64,000 nucleotides of DNA from Delphinus delphis (GCF_949987515.2 NC_082698.1:30346070-30410069); one strand, 5' to 3'. Shown: positions 44,401 to 55,736, counted from the first letter of the stretch. Made by a program: numbers and translations. The notes: generated by a model not told the origin, from the sequence alone.

Positions 44401-44640
44401 GGTCTCTGTGCCGCCCGCTCCCACCCCCGTTCGTCCAGAGGCGCTGTTCTGCTGGATCCAACAAAAGCCGTTGGTTTCGCTTTGCTCCGAGACCCGCTTA
44501 GCAGACGTCCCCACCCTCAGGCGCCGGTCCAGACGGCCCCACCCCGCCCTTGCACGTCCCGCCTCCCTCGCCCTTCTCTCTGCCCTGGGAACCCACGGCA
44601 GCGCCCCATGCGCTTCCCGCCAGGCAGAGCCCAAAGGGGG
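44401..44640. promoter_or_regulatory. Intergenic CpG island
   Basis: By hand count this 240-bp block has 105 C, 61 G and 21 CpG: GC 69% and observed/expected CpG about 0.79. That passes the usual island thresholds (over 200 bp, GC over 55%, ratio over 0.6). It is not part of a recognised repeat. A TATA-like TTTAAATA lies downstream at about 44865. Two ORFs run through it on + (150 and 119 codons), but neither resembles a known protein. Confidence 0.65.
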
Positions 44641-45129
44641 CAAGTGTCTCTGAGCCCTCCCAGGACCCTAGGTGCCAGGCCACTGCCCTGGCCAGCCCAG
44701 GCCAGCTGAAGAATGTTCACTGAAGACGCTGAGAGACCCTCCAAGGACACAAACTGGCTTGGCAGAAGCGCAAAGCAGCCTAACAATCAGTTTAAAAAAT
44801 TGTCCTGCCCTCCCTGAAAACCCCTTCAAGCCTTTCCTACTCCCCCTCCCCTAGTCCCTCACAGTTTAAATACCGCGCAGGTTGTTTCCACTCGCAATGG
44901 GTCCTTTATACTGTCGTCTGGCCGTTGCAGACAGGAGCCCACCCACCGGCCAGGGGCTGAGAATGCAGCCTTGCCCCCGCTCCTGCACCCAGCTGGATAA
45001 CCCAGTAAGCAGCTCGCTCTAAGCCTCGGATTCTGTCTGTACGTAGGGATAACAGCACCTCCCTTGCAGGGTTACCTGCCGATGATTCATGTCATGTGGG
45101 AAACCTACAGCAGATAGTGCTGTCAGGTG

Positions 45130-45240
45130 GAGTGCAGAGAAGTGGTTAAAGGTGTGACATCTGGAGTCAGATTGCCTGCGTTCAAGTCCAAATCCCCTAC
45201 CCTGTGGGTGATCTATGGTGAGCAAGTTATTTAATCTCTG
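45130..45240 (+). repeat. MIR
   Basis: ACATCTGGAGTCAGATTGCC and GTGAGCAAGTTATTTAATCT are MIR-like. Confidence 0.65.
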
Positions 45241-45371
45241 GGTGGCAGTCCCTGTTAGTGATCACTATTGTTTTTATCAGTTATTGGGCCCATCCTGGGC
45301 AGCAGGAGACAAGGACCAGCGGGAGGACAGGGCATTCTGGGCCACATCTTCTCCCTTAACTGAGCCATAAC

Positions 45372-45640
45372 TTATTTTTTGTTGTGGTAAATATATAAAA
45401 ATTGTTTAAAATGCCATTTTAACCATTTTTTAAAGTGTACAATTCAGTGGTATTAATTATACCCATAATGCTGCACAACTATCACCACTACTTCCAAAAC
45501 TTTTCATCCCTCCAAACGGAAACTGCCCAGTAAGCAGTAACTTCCCGTCCCCTCTCCCTCTGGCCCCTGGTAACCTCTAGTCTGCTGTCTGTTTCTATGA
45601 ATTTGCCTGTTCTAGGTATTTCATACAAGACATCACTTAT
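45372..45640 (-). mobile_element. Old L1 fragment, antisense
   Basis: TAAAATGCCATTTTAACCAT, CAGTGGTATTAATTATACCC and CTGGTAACCTCTAGTCTGCT are reversed L1 ORF2-end sequence. Confidence 0.7.
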
Positions 45641-45800
45641 TTTTTAAGCACCCTCTGCAGATCTATAGCAGCTCTGTCAGTGCAGGAACGTAAAATGTGT
45701 TATTTAGCATTTATTTGCTCATAAAATCATTAGACTTGGTACATTAAACTTAATGGTAATTTTATTCAGGCAATAATTACAGATTTAGTAATTACATTTT

Positions 45801-46011
45801 TTTTTTTTTTTTTTTTTTTGCAGTACGCGGGCCTCTCACTGTTGCGGCCTCTCCCGCTGTGGAGCACAGGCTCCGGACGCGCAGGCTCAGCGGCCATGGC
45901 TCACGGGCCCAGCCGCTCCGTGGCATGTGGGATCCTCCCGGACCAGGGCACGAGCCCGTGTCCCCTGCATCGGCAGGCAGACTCTCAACTACTGCGCCAC
46001 CAGGGAAGCCC
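45801..46011 (-). mobile_element. CHR SINE, short type
   Basis: Poly-T, GCAGTACGCGGGCCTCTCAC, ending GGGAAGCCC. The target-site duplication AGTAATTACATTTT lies at 45787-45800 and 46012-46025. Confidence 0.94.
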
Positions 46012-46544
46012 AGTAATTACATTTTTATTTATAAAATAATGTTTAAATTTTTTGCTTACAGGCTGTTTATTGTAGAAAATGTGGGAAATAGAGAAGAGTA
46101 TAAAGGAAGAGGTTAAAAATCACCTATAATTCTAATGATGTTACCATTTTGGTGTTTTTTAAAAAAGAAATTAGATTTACAATGAAATGCATTTAATGTT
46201 TCTAGGCTCTGAGCTGCTGAACTTAGGTTTTTGTTCAGTTTGAGAAGGATTACTACATTTGAGATTAGAAGACCCCACCCATGGTCTATGAAGACAAGGA
46301 AAGCTCGAAGAATATCTGGACTTTATGTTGGTTACATTGCTAGGCAGACCCAGAAAGCATCATTTGCAGAAGGAGCTGAGGAAAAAGGAGAGAAGGCAGT
46401 CCTACAAAATTAATTATATAGTGTTTGTCGAAGGAATTTTCTCTAGACAGACCTTTTCCCTAACCTAAAACTCTTACGAGTTTTGGGTGTTTTTGAAAAG
46501 AACACACTTTCCACATGCCAGGACAGCATAAGACACTTTTGTAT

Positions 46545-46800
46545 GTACTTTCTATTAATTCCCACACCCTCTTTAGGAGGTGGATCTTATCCCCATTTTA
46601 CATCGCACCTCTGCCACCCATGTGCTGTGTGACCTTGGGTAAGTCTCTAAATCTCTCTGTGCTTTGACATCCTCATTTGTAAAAATAGTACCTACCTCAT
46701 AAGTTTGTTGGGAGGATTAAATGATTTAGTATGCAAAGCTCTTGAAATATAAGCCCTTAGAATTTATAGGCACAATGGAAGTGTTAGCTGTTAGGATTAT
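46545..46800 (+). repeat. MIR
   Basis: CTGTGTGACCTTGGGTAAGT, AAATAGTACCTACCTCATAA and TGGGAGGATTAAATGATTTA. A small reversed MIR-like piece precedes it at 46545-46600. Confidence 0.75.
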
Positions 46801-47049
46801 TCTTTACAGATGAGGCCTCCAAGACACGAGGGGATTAATGAGCTCCCAGATGCCAATTTTTGTCATTTTCTTGGACTTTGGAGGACTGCAGCCTGGCTCC
46901 AGTAGAGAAGGCTGCCTCCTCCTTCTCATGTGGGTGTTTGGGGTTTACGATGTGCTTCCAAACAGGGCCTTCTCTCTCCCATATGCCACAGGAGGCAGAA
47001 GTGGCTGAATCAGAGGACAAGCAGAGGAGAGAAAAGCAATCATATCTCA

Positions 47050-47370
47050 CTCCTCTGTTTAACGCCCCCAGGTGGCTTCCAAGTCCCCTCAGGATTCAGC
47101 CCAATTCCTTAACAGATTTACTCAGCCCTTTAGGATCTGCCTCTGCTAGACTACCACCCCAGTCTCGTCTCCCTCTTGAAAAATCTTCTTCCAATCATGC
47201 CAAAACGCCCTGTGCCTGTTCTTGCCTCTGGGCCGTCTCCTACTCTTTTCCCTCTGTCTGGAACACTTTTCCCTCACTTTTGCTGGCCTGGCTAATTCCT
47301 AGTCATCCTTTAGATCTTTGCTTTTATTCAGTACTGGAAGTCTTCCTTGGTCTCTTAAGTTAGCTGTCCC
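47050..47370 (+). repeat. L2
   Basis: CCCTCTGTCTGGAACACTTT and TAATTCCTAGTCATCCTTTA sit in the typical L2 order; not the extreme 3' end. Confidence 0.7.
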
Positions 47371-48878
47371 TCTTGTGGGCTCCCCTCGGCCCCCTACTGC
47401 CCCATAAATGCTACTGGTACAGGTGGAGTGGTGGATGCTGCAATGCAGTGCCTGGATCTGCCTCCGGAAATGAAGAACTTATCCCCCAGCTGCTGGAGGA
47501 GTTGCCCAAGGATGGCCATCAGCTGTCGGCCCTCGCCCTTAGCTGAAGAATACTGCCTTACCCAAGGTTACACCTCCTTCCAGGGGCAGCCCTCGTCCAG
47601 TGTCTGGTCAATGCCATTGGATAAAGGCCCAGCACTCTTGCCACATTTGGAACAGCTCCAGAGGTTCATCTCATCTTCAATACTTCCTGTAAAGCTGCCA
47701 TTGAAACAGCATCACAGCTCAGCATTGCCCTCTGCCCGACCATGCCCTTTCCCCTCCCTCCCACGTCAGTGACCCTGAGAGCATTGCCTAATAAATACTC
47801 TGCAAGCTCCTCTCCAACCCAGAGGCTTTTCCCAGGGAACCCAACCTGTGTCATGTACTGACCATTTGCAGCCGCCCACTGGCTCATGAATGCCCTCAGG
47901 ATGACATCCCGGGGTCTCAGCCTGGCCTCCCGTCCCTCAGCATCCTACTGTTTCCCCACCACCCCATCTTGTGCCGCCCCGAGGAACAAATGTGCCTCTT
48001 CATTGCTCCGACTTTGGGGGCCTGCCTTTTCTGCACCTTTTTTCTCAAGATCCCCCGTCTCCAGAATGACGCCCCTACACTTTAGTAAAAAATACTTATT
48101 CCCCACATTTTCCATGTGACAGGCCCTGAACAGGCATTAGGGAACAAGATAGATGCAAACCTGTCGCTTCAGCCTAGGCGGGAGGAGAGATAGATAAACA
48201 AGTAATTACAAATGACAGTTTCGTGCTCTGAGGGGAGGTGCAGGGAGCCAGGAGATCACACGACAGGGCAGGGGCTGACCTAACCCCTAACCGGCTCAGG
48301 GAGGGCTTCCCTGAGGAGGTGCTGCTTAGGATGAGGAGGACCCAGTCAGGCTGAGAATGACAGGAAGGGCATCCAGCGTAGGGACTGTCACGCACAGAGG
48401 GTGGGAGGTGCTTCTTCAACTGAAAGAAGCCCCTCGAGGCTGAGGCCACTTCCTCTCTGGCCAGTTCAGGGCACTCGTCAGAATCATGTGATTGTTTTCT
48501 TCTCTCTCCACATCACACTGGAAGTGTTTGGAGGGTACAGAGGATTGCTAAAAGTCTCTCACAAACTTCTGTTTCTGGTCGAGAGGGAGCAATGGGCCAA
48601 ACTTACCATCTCACCTTAAACAACTAAAGAGCCAGACAAAAATATATGAAACAACCATTTTTGGATATTGGACAGCTGGTCTTATGGGATGATGATTCCT
48701 TTAAGAGGGAAAACGAGTGTGGTGAGCACTGTAATTGTCCCCTAGCTTACAGCCCGGAGAGGGTTTCCAGGCCACAGAGCAAGAGGGGCACCCAGGTGGA
48801 ACCTGGCAGGGTCGAAGGGGAAAGTTTGGGAGGCCGAGGGGGCTAGAGTTCTCAGGGGAGATGGGGGAGGAAATGGCT

Positions 48879-48880
<2 letters not shown>
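47371..48880. other. Intergenic, mostly unrecognised
   Basis: The segment at 48110-48400 has the ...GGGCTTCCCTGAGGAGGTGC wording of an old interspersed repeat of uncertain family. ORFs here are chance. Confidence 0.45.

Positions 48881-48881
<1 letters not shown>

Positions 48882-48918
<37 letters not shown>
48882..48918. repeat. (GA)n microsatellite
   Basis: About 18 AG units. Confidence 0.97.
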
Positions 48919-48921
<3 letters not shown>

Positions 48922-49144
48922 CCAGGGATTTCCAGATGGTTCCTCCCTGTGGTGCCCCATCCCACCCCCAGTGCAGAACCATCCTTGGAGCTCCCACAGA
49001 GTTGGTGTTCACGCCAGCCAGAGCAGAAAGCCGCCACATTCACAGGGCATTGGGTAGAGTATTCAGAGAGTGTTGCCTCAGTAGTGGGGAAATCAGCCCT
49101 AGACTAAAGACTGCTCTGGCCTTGCCTTCAGAAGCTTCAAAGCA

Positions 49145-50060
49145 AGCCTCAAAAGATCAGATTGTTCCCAAGTAACTTGACTCTGTTCTGGAAAAAAGCC
49201 CAACACTATTTTTTAAAAAATACAAGACTATCCAGCACCCTACAAGGTAAAATCCACAATGTCTGGCATTCAGTCTACAATTCCAGGATACACAGTAGTA
49301 GGAAAATATGGCCCAAAATGAAGAGAAAAAGCAATCAATCAAAACTGGCCCAGAAATGATACCGATAATAGAATTCACAGATAGAGCTATTATGACTGTA
49401 TTCCATATGCTCGAGAAGGTAGAGGGAAACATGAGAAGATACATGGATGATAAAAGAAAGACGCAAATAGATCTTCTAGATATGAAGACCACAATGTCAT
49501 GGATAAAAATTGTACTAGATGGGAGTAACAGCAGGTTAGTCAGCGCCAAAGAAAAGATAACGAACGTGAAAGCACAGCAAAGGAAACTCACCAAGATGAA
49601 ACACAGAGAAAAATGAGGCTCAAAAAAAATGACCAGAGGGCTTCCCTGGTGGCGCAGTGGTTGAGAGTCCGCCTGCCGATGCAGGGGACACGGGTTCGTG
49701 CCCCGGTCCGGGAGGATCCCACATGCAGTGGAGCGGCTGGGCCCGTGAGCCATGGCCGCTGAGCCTGCGCGTCCGGAGCCTGTGCTCCGCAGCAGGAGAG
49801 GCCACGGCAGTGAGAGGCCCGCGTAACGCAAAAAACAAAAAAGTAAAAAAAATGACCATAGCATCAGTGAGCTATTGGACAACCTCAAGTGGCCTAATAT
49901 GTGTGTCAGTGGGGTCCCCAAGGGAGAGAAAAGAGAGGAGGGGAACATAAAAACTTTTGAAGAAACAATGGCTAAAAACTTTTCACATTTGATAAAAACT
50001 ATGAACCAGATACAAGAAGTCCGATGAACCCCAAGCGAAAATCTCTTATATTCCCGAAGC
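49145..50060 (+). mobile_element. L1/HAL1-like 5' (ORF1-region) fragment carrying a SINE
   Basis: AAAAAATACAAGACTATCCA, GAATTCACAGATAGAGCTAT and AGAAACAATGGCTAAAAACT read as ORF1-side L1 or HAL1 sequence in sense. The partial ORF at 49308-49616 is a remnant. Sequence resumes after the SINE at 49861. Confidence 0.6.
49638..49844 (+). mobile_element. CHR SINE, short type
   Basis: GGGCTTCCCTGGTGGCGCAG to an A-rich tail. The duplication AAAAAAAATGACCAGA / AAAAAAAATGACCATA lies at 49622-49637 and 49845-49860. Confidence 0.94.
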
Positions 50061-50870
50061 CTGGCTCACAGTTGGCAAGCGATCAATGTTTGATGGGTGA
50101 GTGAGCAAACTGCTGCCTGCACAGACTGTCACCCTGCTCTCTCCCTTTCCTCTCCTCTTCTCTCTTCCCCTCCCTGCTTTGCTTCTCTCTTGCCCCCGGT
50201 GCTTCTCATCTGCCAGAGCTGTCCTGGATGCATATGGTGGCTTCTATAAAGGCCACTGATCTTAAGTCTAGGAGTGTGTCCCAGCTTCAGGCTTTGTCGT
50301 TGACAGCCTCAAGTGGTCCAGCCTCCTTCAAACTTGAGTACATCAAGGGGGTTAGAGATGAAAGCTAAAATATCCTGAGTTCTGCTGCTATGACCTTCCA
50401 GGGACTCCTGCTTCCTCAGTCCCTGTGAGAGTGACAGGGTCAGGAGGAGAGCCCAGGATGGAGTGGATGCCGGGTTCTACCCAGGTGTGGGCCTAGCAGA
50501 GCAAGATCCAGCCTCATTCACGGCTCACCCCTGCAACTCCTTTGTGAGGTTAGGCTGGTTGCCTCTGGGCCACCAGCTGGTCAGTGGTGTTTGGATTTGA
50601 TCATTTATTAATCTCTTTCCAGCTCTGGCATCTTGTGATTGAAGCTAGTGTAACCAGTGTCACCTGGCTCCAGTTGTCCCTCTCCATTCCCCTGTGGCTA
50701 TCTTCCTCTTTGATGTGTCTCATCCTCACTAAAAGCGTGTGGAAGCTGGAGAGGAGGAGGGAGGCAGGCAGGCCTCAGACCCTTTGTTCCTGCCAGGCCC
50801 CTTCCTTCAATGGCTCCCCAGAGTTTTCAGGTCCAAGTTCAAACTCATTAACTCAGCACACTAGGCCTTG
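50061..50870. other. Intergenic, nothing recognised
   Basis: Unique sequence; no element or supported ORF. Confidence 0.5.
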
Positions 50871-50872
50871 AT

Positions 50873-51010
50873 TCTTAGAGCATGGTTTCTGGAACCACCT
50901 GCATCAGCATCATACTGCCTCACCCTCCAGCTTGCTAACAGTGAAGATTCTGATTAAAGTCTTGGGTGGGTCCTAGGAATAGGCATTTATAATAAGCATC
51001 CCTGGGGATT
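50873..51010 (+). mobile_element. MER5-type DNA transposon remnant
   Basis: TGGTTTCTGGAACCACCTGC ... AAGATTCTGATTAAAGTCTT ... AATAAGCATCCCTGGGG follow the MER5 order with decay. Confidence 0.5.
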
Positions 51011-51379
51011 AAAACAATGTATAGGTGGTAATGGGGGGTTAGGTCATACTACACAGGTAAACAAATCCAAACAGTAGGAAAACAACAACAACAATGACAT
51101 GTGCTGAAACTATCCCCCTACCACTACCCAGGCCCCTCCCTGGAAGCCACTGTCTCTCATTTGAGGGATAGTGCATTCCAAACACACACATATATAGGCA
51201 TGTGCTTGGGCACAGGGACAGGCCAGGAGATTCTGAAAGCCCAATAAACCAGAGAATGGCTGCACCAGGGCCTCTGGGATGTGCCCGCATCAGCTCTCTG
51301 ACCTCTTGCCATCACTCCCCACCTGAACCCCCTGCCGTGCACCAGCCTTACAGAACTTGCTGCAACTCAGCCACTGAGG

Positions 51380-51725
51380 ATGCTGCTGCTGTGTGCCTTA
51401 CCTCTCGCAGTTCTCTTTGGCCAGAAAGGCTTTCTTCCTCTTTGTTGCCCGCCAATGCCTATTTATCCTTCAAGACTAAGCTCAACTGCCTCTTCTTCCA
51501 GGAAGTCTTCCAGCCTTACCCCGTGTCCTACACTCTGGCTTCTCTGCACTTCCACATTCCCTGTTACCAAACTTATCATGCTGAGTGGGGTTTTCTTTCT
51601 GTTCCCCTGCTGGACCGTCAGCTCACTGTGGGCCAGGGCCATTCGTATTCCCTGTTGAATTGCTGAGTCCCAGTACAATGTACCTAGTACATAGATAGTC
51701 AATAATTGGTGTTCAATGAATGCTC
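51380..51725 (+). repeat. L2 3' end
   Basis: TATCCTTCAAGACTAAGCTC, TTCCAGGAAGTCTTCCAGCC and AGTACATAGATAGTCAATAA. Confidence 0.75.
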
Positions 51726-53530
51726 AAATAGCAGGCATTCTGTCTCATTCTTGCCTTGTGTAGTTTGGAAATCCAAACCAAGGTGAGCCTCACCCAGGCT
51801 CTCCACCTTCTTGTACTCCAGAGGGGCTGGTGGTGCAGAAAGCTGGAAGGAGGGCATTTTCTCCCTGAGTCACAGGCAGGAGGGGCCCCTCAAGTCCTGA
51901 GCATGTGACACTGAGGGGATTCAGAGGAGGCTCACACCCCTGGGTTGGAGAGACCCAGCCCCAAGTTTCCCCTGGGGGGTCGCCCTGCTGGTGGCCAGTG
52001 GGCAGAGCGGGGCTTGGAGGGGCCTTCCTGGCAGAAGCAGTGTGACAGGCCTGCCTCTTCCCCACCCGTACAGAGGGAGCAGGTGGCCCGGCTGTAGGCA
52101 GGGGGTAGGGAGATCCAACAGAGGGAGGGGCATGCGAGAGGAAGCTGAAAAAGCAAGGGGGGTGGGATGGCAGGGGTGTTGCTGGTCAGGTGGCTGTTTA
52201 AGGAGGAAATGTGCTGGGAACGTTAATGAGCTGCGTTCGTTCACGGTGATCTGCTTCCCCAGTCGGGGAGCCGTCCAGGTTCTGGGGTGGAGGAACTGGG
52301 GACGGGAGCCAAGTTGGGGAGCTCCCCGGCTGCTGGGGCAGGGCCTCCCATGATGGGCTGGCAGGGGGAGTCTTTGTCCTGGCTCTGAGGAGCCCTCCTT
52401 CCTTCTCCCCTTTAAAGGAAAGGCCAGGCCTTGCCAGGCGGTGACAATTTGGCTCAAGGCCTGCTTGGGACTCACTGTCCATCCTAGTCTGGAAGCTTCT
52501 AGGGCAGCGGCTGGCTCTCAGGAGTCACTGGCAGAGCTAATCTTCCAGCCGCCCCCCCCCCCCGCCCCGTCTGCTCCCACCCCTCTTGCCTCTCCTCCAC
52601 CCTGCCAGTCTGAAGCCCCCAGGGCATGTTGCCCATTAATCAACACTCTCGTCCTCCCCACATGGGTCCTGGCTTCCGAGGAGCCCTCTGAGGTCATGGG
52701 GCCAGGGAGGCACCGCTGGAGCCGAAGGTTGGAGACCAGATGCCTTCGATGGTCTGAGTGCCGGCTGTGACAGGCCTACTAAATGCCAGGTGCTGGGTTA
52801 AGTGCCAAAGTGAGGAGATGAGGAAGCCGTGAGGGGTGGGGAGTGGGGGAAGGCTTTGCCCCAGGAGGAGGGTCAGGGAAGGAGCCACATGTGTAAACAG
52901 AGCTCCAGCTAAGAGGGGATAAACAGAGCAGCAGGCTGGGGGACTTAACTCCGCCTGAGGCAGCTGGGGAGGGCCAGGGAGAGGAAAAGGGCTGAGCGCC
53001 CTGTGGAGTGGCGGGGAAGAAGGAATTCATGAAGGAGAGGGGAGAGGAGGCCCTTGCAGACGGCAGGCAGCCCTGGCTTGACTTGTGGAAGGGTTCCCTA
53101 AGATCACACCACACAGGGACCCCTGAGAAAGCCCCCTCCCCCTGAACTGTCATTGAATTGGTGCTCCAGGACCCATGGCCTTAGTTAGAGGTCATAGATA
53201 AAACTGTGAAAACTTTCAAAAGAACTGTCAGAAGCCCATAAAATCAGCCACATTAGTTATGACGTACTGGCCCCGGTTCTATCTGTTTATGACAGTAGAG
53301 ATACTGCAAATTTTTCATCAAGATGGAAAAGAAAAATGAAGAAAACCTCTGAGGCTTTTGGTACCTGGTGGGTGAGGAAGCTTTAATCTTGTGGGGTCTT
53401 TTGGTACCACATCACCAGCTCTGACAGACTGTACTGTGCTGTGCTTACCCCTGGCACCTCCTGGACCAGCCACCTTTTCCTTCTGTTTTTTTTCCCAAGG
53501 AGAAACCCAGGTAGCCACCACCTGTGAGGG
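51726..53530. other. Intergenic GC-rich unique sequence upstream of SLIT1
   Basis: No repeat or supported gene recognised. A run of 14 C lies at about 52551. Overlapping ORFs (up to 184 codons on -) have no family match. Distal SLIT1 regulatory elements could lie here, but I see no specific motif. Confidence 0.45.
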
Positions 53531-53542
53531 GAAGTTCTTCTT

Positions 53543-53987
53543 TTTTTTTTTTCCATCTTCCCAAAAGTTTTTATTTTATATTTTTCACATCTTTATTGGA
53601 GTATAATTGCTTCACAATGTTGTGTCAGTTTCTACTGTACAACAAAGTGAAGAGCCATATGTATACATATATCCCCATATCCCCTCCCTCTTGAGCTTCC
53701 CTCCCACCCTCCCTATCCCACCCCTCTAGGTCGTCACAAAGAAGAGATCGAGCTGATCTCCCTGTACTATGCAGCAGCTTCCACTAGCCATCCATTTCAC
53801 ATTTGGTAGTGTGTATATGTCCATGCTACTCTCTCACTTCATCCCAGCTTACCCTTCCCCCTCTCTGTGTCCTCAAGTCTGTTCTCTACATCTGCCTCTT
53901 TATTCCTGCCCTGCCACTAGGCTCATCAGTACCGCTTTTTTAGTTTCCATATATGCGTTAGCATACGGTATTTGTTTTTCTGACTTC
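53543..53987 (-). mobile_element. L1, 5'-truncated, young cetartiodactyl type
   Basis: Antisense L1 3' end (CACATCTTTATTGGAGTATA, ATATGTATACATATATCCCC). The duplication GAAGTTCTTCTT / GAAGTGCTTCTT lies at 53531-53542 and 53988-53999. Confidence 0.92.
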
Positions 53988-53999
53988 GAAGTGCTTCTT

Positions 54000-54890
54000 C
54001 ACCTGTTCAACTACTCTTCTTGCTGGGCTCTAAGCAGCCTTGACAGGGGCCCCAACTGATGGACAAACAATGTATGGGTCCTATGGTACCAACAAACCAC
54101 AGCTCTCCTTGATTTGGCAGAGGTCCTTATCTTTTTTGGGTTGAGGTCAATCCTCTCTCCACCTGGATTTCCTGTTCACACCCATGACCATATCGGTCTC
54201 ACAGTGAGCAAAGTGCCTGCCTAGAGGACTGTGAAAGCCCAGGGTCTGATGTGGGTGGCCTGTGGTGCTTCTCTTCAAGCCCTTTCCTGGCCTTCTCAGT
54301 GGTCCTTTCATGACAGGACTGAATATTCGTTTTCATCTGTTTTCACCTGTCACAAATGGAGGAACCCTGGTGTGAGCACACTAGGGTGTCTGCTGGATTT
54401 CCAAACCCCACTGATATTCTGGGAAGCCAGGGTAGCCCGATGGGCAGAAATAACATCTCCCGGCTGTGCAACTGTTCAAATCAGGGTCACTATCACTCTG
54501 GGGGGAGTCCCCTTGGAGAAGTGGGGTTGCTGCCATCTTGTCAGAGACTGCGTTGAGGGAAGGGAGGAGGCTTGCTGGGCCGAGGGCTTTGGTGCACCGC
54601 CCACCCCCCAGCCCCCTCCGCCCAGTGCTCTTGTTCCACCCTCAAGGTCCCAGGCTAAGTGAAGTAGGTGGCTTGGAGAGGTCACCTGGGGCTCGGGGCT
54701 TCCTTTCACCAAGAATTGAAAAAGCAAGTCTGGTGGGGCCCTAGAACCGTTTCAGCCGTCGGGGAGAGCGTGTCTGTGGCCTGGGGAAGGGGTCCAGGCA
54801 GCAAAATAAGATCCCCTCCCCCCTCTCTGGACCAGCAGCTGGGACTGCGGGAGCCGGGTGCGTGCGTCTAAGTGTGCGCATCCTCGCTCT
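54000..54890. other. Upstream flank of SLIT1, nothing specific recognised
   Basis: Unique sequence, increasingly GC-rich toward the promoter. Confidence 0.5.
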
Positions 54891-54908
54891 GTGTGTGTGC
54901 GTGTGCGT

Positions 54909-54949
<41 letters not shown>
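54891..54949. repeat. (TG)n/(CGTG)n tract upstream of SLIT1
   Basis: Alternating purine-pyrimidine run of about 59 bp: TG units with regular CG steps, then pure TG. Confidence 0.96.
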
Positions 54950-54952
<3 letters not shown>

Positions 54953-55171
54953 AGAGCTGGAGAGGGTCGCGACCTGACGGGTCCAACTGTGTGCTCCCCT
55001 CCCCCCGCAGCCCCTGCCCGCTCTCGGAGGTTCCACCTTTGAAAGTGTAAGCTGCTAGCAGCGGCAGCCGAGTGGTCGTCGGGAGGCGGGGGCGGGGAGG
55101 GGAGGAGGAGTCTGGCTCTGGTTGTGTGCTTTTCGATTGATGGATGACTGCTGGGTGGGAGCGAGCGTGCG

Positions 55172-55177
55172 GGTGTG

Positions 55178-55221
<44 letters not shown>

Positions 55222-55240
55222 GGGTGCGTGCGCGCGCGGG
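55172..55240. repeat. (TG)n followed by (GC)n tract at SLIT1 promoter
   Basis: TG repeats at 55184-55215 run into GCGCGCGGGGTGCGTGCGCG. Long alternating purine-pyrimidine sequence of this type favours Z-DNA. Confidence 0.9.
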
Positions 55241-55486
55241 GCCTGCCCATTTTCCTCCTCGCAGTAGTCAGTTGGGAGCTGGAGAGAGGGAGGGAGACGC
55301 AGCCCGCGAGAAACCGGAGAGGAGCCGAGCGCCCTCCGCCCGAGGCGCCCTCCCTTCGTCCGCGCACAGGCGCCGTCGCTTGGAGGAGCAAGGTGCCACC
55401 CAGCCCGCAAGGGCGCAGCGTACAAACCCGCGGTCTCTTCGGTGGCTCTGCCCCGGGACTGCACCTGGAGGCCACCCCGGACGGGG

Positions 55487-55549
55487 ATGGTAAGCGGCCG
55501 CTGCCGTCTGGCAAGCAAGCGGGACGCGGTGCGGGCACCATGGCGCTGA
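55487..55549 (+). other. SLIT1: SLIT1 upstream ORF overlapping the main start
   Basis: ATG at 55487 in good context (GGGGATGG) opens 20 codons and ends at TGA 55547-55549, 7 bases past the main ATG (55540), in another frame. The same ATGGTAAGC also resembles a splice donor (ATG|GTAAGC). Whether it lies in the mature mRNA depends on the transcription start. Confidence 0.6.
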
Positions 55550-55736
55550 CGACCTGGAGGGGGCCCTCGGCGGGGCTTGTCCGGCCCGAGCTCTGGCTGC
55601 TGCTGTGGGCAGCCGCGTGGCGCCTGGGCGCCACGGCGTGCCCCGCCCTCTGCACCTGCACCGGCACCACGGTGGACTGCCACGGCACGGGGCTGCAGGC
55701 CGTCCCCAAGAACATTCCACGGAACACGGAGCGCCT
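55540..55736 (+). CDS. SLIT1: SLIT1 first coding exon (secreted axon-guidance ligand)
   Basis: ATG in a near-ideal context (GCACCATGG) opens 65 codons plus two bases; the donor CT|GTGAGT lies at 55737. The product begins [20 protein letters not shown]. Residues about 16-33 form a hydrophobic signal peptide ([14 protein letters not shown]) and cleavage is likely just before CPALC. The mature part starts the first leucine-rich-repeat N-cap, with its Cys pattern (C-x3-C-x-C, then VDCHG), and stops in [12 protein letters not shown]1 is a large secreted LRR/EGF/laminin-G protein that binds ROBO receptors and repels axons; the rest is encoded beyond the window. It is nearly identical to human SLIT1 as I recall it. 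The reading frame stays open upstream to 55144, but that part encodes microsatellite-derived Cys-Val repeats. The Kozak-type ATG followed by the signal peptide is the start I accept. Confidence 0.96.

Noticed and set aside
44201..44709. ORFs of 150 and 119 codons through the intergenic CpG island
   Set aside because: High GC explains them; proline/arginine-rich translations in several frames with no recognised domain. The island itself is kept as a finding.
49157..49948. 263-codon ORF on the minus strand
   Set aside because: Runs antisense through an L1/HAL1 fragment and a SINE; a chance reading frame.
55144..55539. In-frame extension of SLIT1 upstream to an ATG at 55144
   Set aside because: It encodes a Cys-Val repeat from the microsatellite and would bury the signal peptide. 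The ATG at 55540 has a strong Kozak context and matches known SLIT1.
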